Below are positions 3,532 through 5,166 of a stretch of DNA of 5,166 bases, one piece after another. The stretch comes from Candidatus Zhuqueibacterota bacterium 4572_119. Its GTDB lineage: Bacteria > Zhuqueibacterota > Zhuqueibacteria > Thermofontimicrobiales > Thermofontimicrobiaceae. The notes below the pieces were generated by a model. It saw only the letters and a program-made list of their open reading frames with translations. It did no database searches and had not been told where the DNA came from. How positions within the stretch are numbered: the stretch's first letter is position 1; each line of letters begins with the position of its first letter. Location of the stretch: contig NBLI01000236.1 of assembly GCA_002084535.1 (NCBI GenBank), positions 1-5,166 on the forward strand, read 5' to 3'. Both the position numbers and the translations under genes were made by a program.

Positions 3532-5166
3532 TCAGAAAGCCCGGCTATAAACCCGATACAAAACCGGCACAACAACTAAAGTCAAAAAAGTAGAAACCAA
3601 CAATCCACCAATAATAGTCCAGCCCATGGGCGCCCACAAAGTACCGCCCTGAAGTGTCAGTGGCAGCAAACCGCCAATGGTTGTTCCGGTCGTAAAAATG
3701 ATTGGTCTGAAACGGGTTTCTCCGGCTTCTTTCAAAGCGCTGATTAAGTCCTTTCCTTCTTCGCGCAATTTGTTTGTGTAATCAACTAAAATAATTGAAT
3801 TGTTGACTACAATCCCCACCAAACTGGTCAATCCAATAAACGCGGTGAATGAAAAGCTGTAACCTGTAATCAATAACGCCCAAATGGATCCGATGATTGC
3901 CAACGGAATGGCAGAAAAAACAATGAGCGGCTGGGAAAATGATTTGAACTGCAACACCAGCACACCAAAAATTCCGATCACTGCGATAATGATGGCTTTG
4001 AACATCCCGCCAAATGATTCATCTCTTTTTTCTAATTCACCGCCGACATAATAGCGGTATCCTTTTTGCCAGTTGTAACTATCCAGCTTTTTGATGATAT
4101 TTTTGGTGACTAAATCAACCGAATACCCGGGCAAAACATCAGCCGTCTGGGTTACGCTTCGGTTCAGGTTGTAATGGGATATTTCCTGGGGGCTGGCTTT
4201 AAATTCGATGGAAGCCAATTGCTTCAACGGAATTTGCGCGCCGATTACAGACGTCACATAAATTTTGTCAAAATCTGCTAAAGAAGGTTTTTCCTCAAAT
4301 GGCAGCCGGATGACAATGTCGAATTCCTTTCCAATTTCATCCGTATATTTTGAAATCGTTAAACCAGCAATGCAGGCTCGGACAGTTTTATCGATCTCCA
4401 CCAGCGGTACGCCCAGCATGCCAGCTTTAGCTCGGTTGATATTTACTACCAGGTCTGTTTTGGAAGTCCTCAACGGGTTTTCAATGTTAATTGTACCTTC
4501 TGTTGTAAGGAACATCTTTTCAACTTCAATGGCATATTCTTTCAAAATATCTAAATTATCGCCCAGCACTTTTATGGCAATGGGAGCTTCGACTGGTGGT
4601 CCTTGTTCCAGCTCTTTTATTTTAATCATTGCTCCGGGATATTTTGAGAATTCGTGGCGCAAGTCGGAAATCAAGGCTGCCATTGTTTCTAAATTTGTTT
4701 CTTTCAATTGGACAAAAATTTGCGCGACATTACTTTGCTGCTGCTTTTCTATAATGTTATAATAAACCCTTGGATTACCACGCCCGATATTAGCAGCGAA
4801 ACGATCAATCTCTTTTCTGGAAGCAAGTAACGATTCCACAAATTTTGTTGCCTGATCTGTCATAAGAATCATCTTGCTGTGCGAAAGCACATATTTTAAA
4901 GTTTTTCGATAGGGTACTTCAATGAAATAACTTAATAGTTTTTGAATTTTGCTCTCTTTTTTTGTTTTTTCAATTTTCAACAACCTGCTTGTAAGAAATG
5001 GCGTCAAAGTCAGGGCAACCAGTAAAGACGCGGTCAGTGTGTAAACAACCGTAACCGGCATGCTGCGAATAAAATCACCGGTAACTTCTCCCATCATCAT
5101 AAGCGGGACAAAAGCTAATACCGTTGTAGCCGTCGCGCTGACAATTGCCCAGGCGATCTGGTTCGT
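3532..5166 (-). CDS. RND efflux permease, C-terminal half (5' partial, apparent internal deletion)
   Basis: This is the inner-membrane, proton-driven pump subunit of a tripartite efflux system (AcrB/HAE-type family), cut by the right edge of the window; 544 residues are visible of a usual 1,000-1,050. The frame is open to 5166, so the methionines near 5100 are internal. Visible parts are TM5 (about 1-24), TM6 (about 36-57), a periplasmic porter region (about 115-385) with the QGPP motif, then TM8 (388-408), TM9 (413-435), TM10 (438-463, with the family motif VVNNSIILVD), TM11 (485-505) and TM12 (510-539). The stop is TGA at 3532-3534, at the normal end of the family. Oddly, after HSKMIL (to residue 101, near 4864) the sequence jumps to MTDQATKFVE. 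In relatives, TM7 and the first strand of the second periplasmic domain lie between these points, about 40 residues. The jump is in frame. Loss of TM7 would disturb topology, so the gene may be non-functional, or the assembly may have lost bases. Which substrates it exports cannot be told; no partner adaptor gene is in view. Confidence 0.92.
   Translation of the reverse strand, partial: TNQIAWAIVSATATTVLAFVPLMMMGEVTGDFIRSMPVTVVYTLTASLLVALTLTPFLTSRLLKIEKTKKESKIQKLLSYFIEVPYRKTLKYVLSHSKMILMTDQATKFVESLLASRKEIDRFAANIGRGNPRVYYNIIEKQQQSNVAQIFVQLKETNLETMAALISDLRHEFSKYPGAMIKIKELEQGPPVEAPIAIKVLGDNLDILKEYAIEVEKMFLTTEGTINIENPLRTSKTDLVVNINRAKAGMLGVPLVEIDKTVRACIAGLTISKYTDEIGKEFDIVIRLPFEEKPSLADFDKIYVTSVIGAQIPLKQLASIEFKASPQEISHYNLNRSVTQTADVLPGYSVDLVTKNIIKKLDSYNWQKGYRYYVGGELEKRDESFGGMFKAIIIAVIGIFGVLVLQFKSFSQPLIVFSAIPLAIIGSIWALLITGYSFSFTAFIGLTSLVGIVVNNSIILVDYTNKLREEGKDLISALKEAGETRFRPIIFTTGTTIGGLLPLTLQGGTLWAPMGWTIIGGLLVSTFLTLVVVPVLYRVYSRAF

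Noticed and set aside
4265..4762. 165-codon plus-strand open frame opposite the RND gene
   Set aside because: It is antisense to strongly conserved RND sequence, is Ser/Met-rich in the way of a shadow frame, and has no ribosome binding site or known domain.

Overview
The window looks like a piece of an AT-rich (about 40% G+C by eye) Gram-negative bacterial chromosome. The evidence is an RND-type efflux permease, an exported thioredoxin-like protein, and clear AGGAG-type ribosome binding sites. The lineage cannot be fixed from this sequence; a member of the FCB/Calditrichota-like group is a weak guess. All well-supported genes lie on the minus strand. No tRNA, rRNA, CRISPR array or transposase gene was found.

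Layout from left to right. Positions 1-85 hold at most the last codons of a plus-strand gene. Positions 86-991 encode a 301-residue Fpg/Nei-family DNA glycosylase starting at a TTG codon. Just upstream of it (1066-1245) is a 59-residue zinc-ribbon protein with a strong Shine-Dalgarno site; the two probably form a small operon. Positions 1246-2108 are a long non-coding stretch with two strong bidirectional terminator hairpins, a GC-rich stem-loop and a nested inverted repeat. Positions 2109-3185 encode an exported thioredoxin/TPR protein whose frame is interrupted only by one in-frame TGA. Positions 3186-3531 are intergenic and contain a perfect 17-bp inverted repeat. From 3532 to the right edge lies the C-terminal half of an RND permease.

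The most important result is that the thioredoxin-like gene should be read as one selenoprotein of 358 residues, not as two ORFs or a pseudogene. The TGA sits exactly where the first Cys of the thioredoxin CxxC motif is expected, giving U-G-G-C. It is followed at the right distance by a compact hairpin with a GGGC apical loop that fits the bacterial SECIS pattern. TGA also ends the RND gene at its natural C-terminus, which argues against genome-wide reassignment of TGA. The organism is therefore predicted to have SelA, SelB, SelC and SelD, none of which is in this window.

The second result is that the RND permease appears to lack about 40 residues, covering TM7 and the start of the second periplasmic domain, in frame. 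This suggests a decayed gene, an assembly error or an unusual variant. The genes do not form one pathway: base-excision repair with a small zinc protein, an envelope redox selenoprotein and a drug/metal efflux pump lie side by side as separate transcription units.
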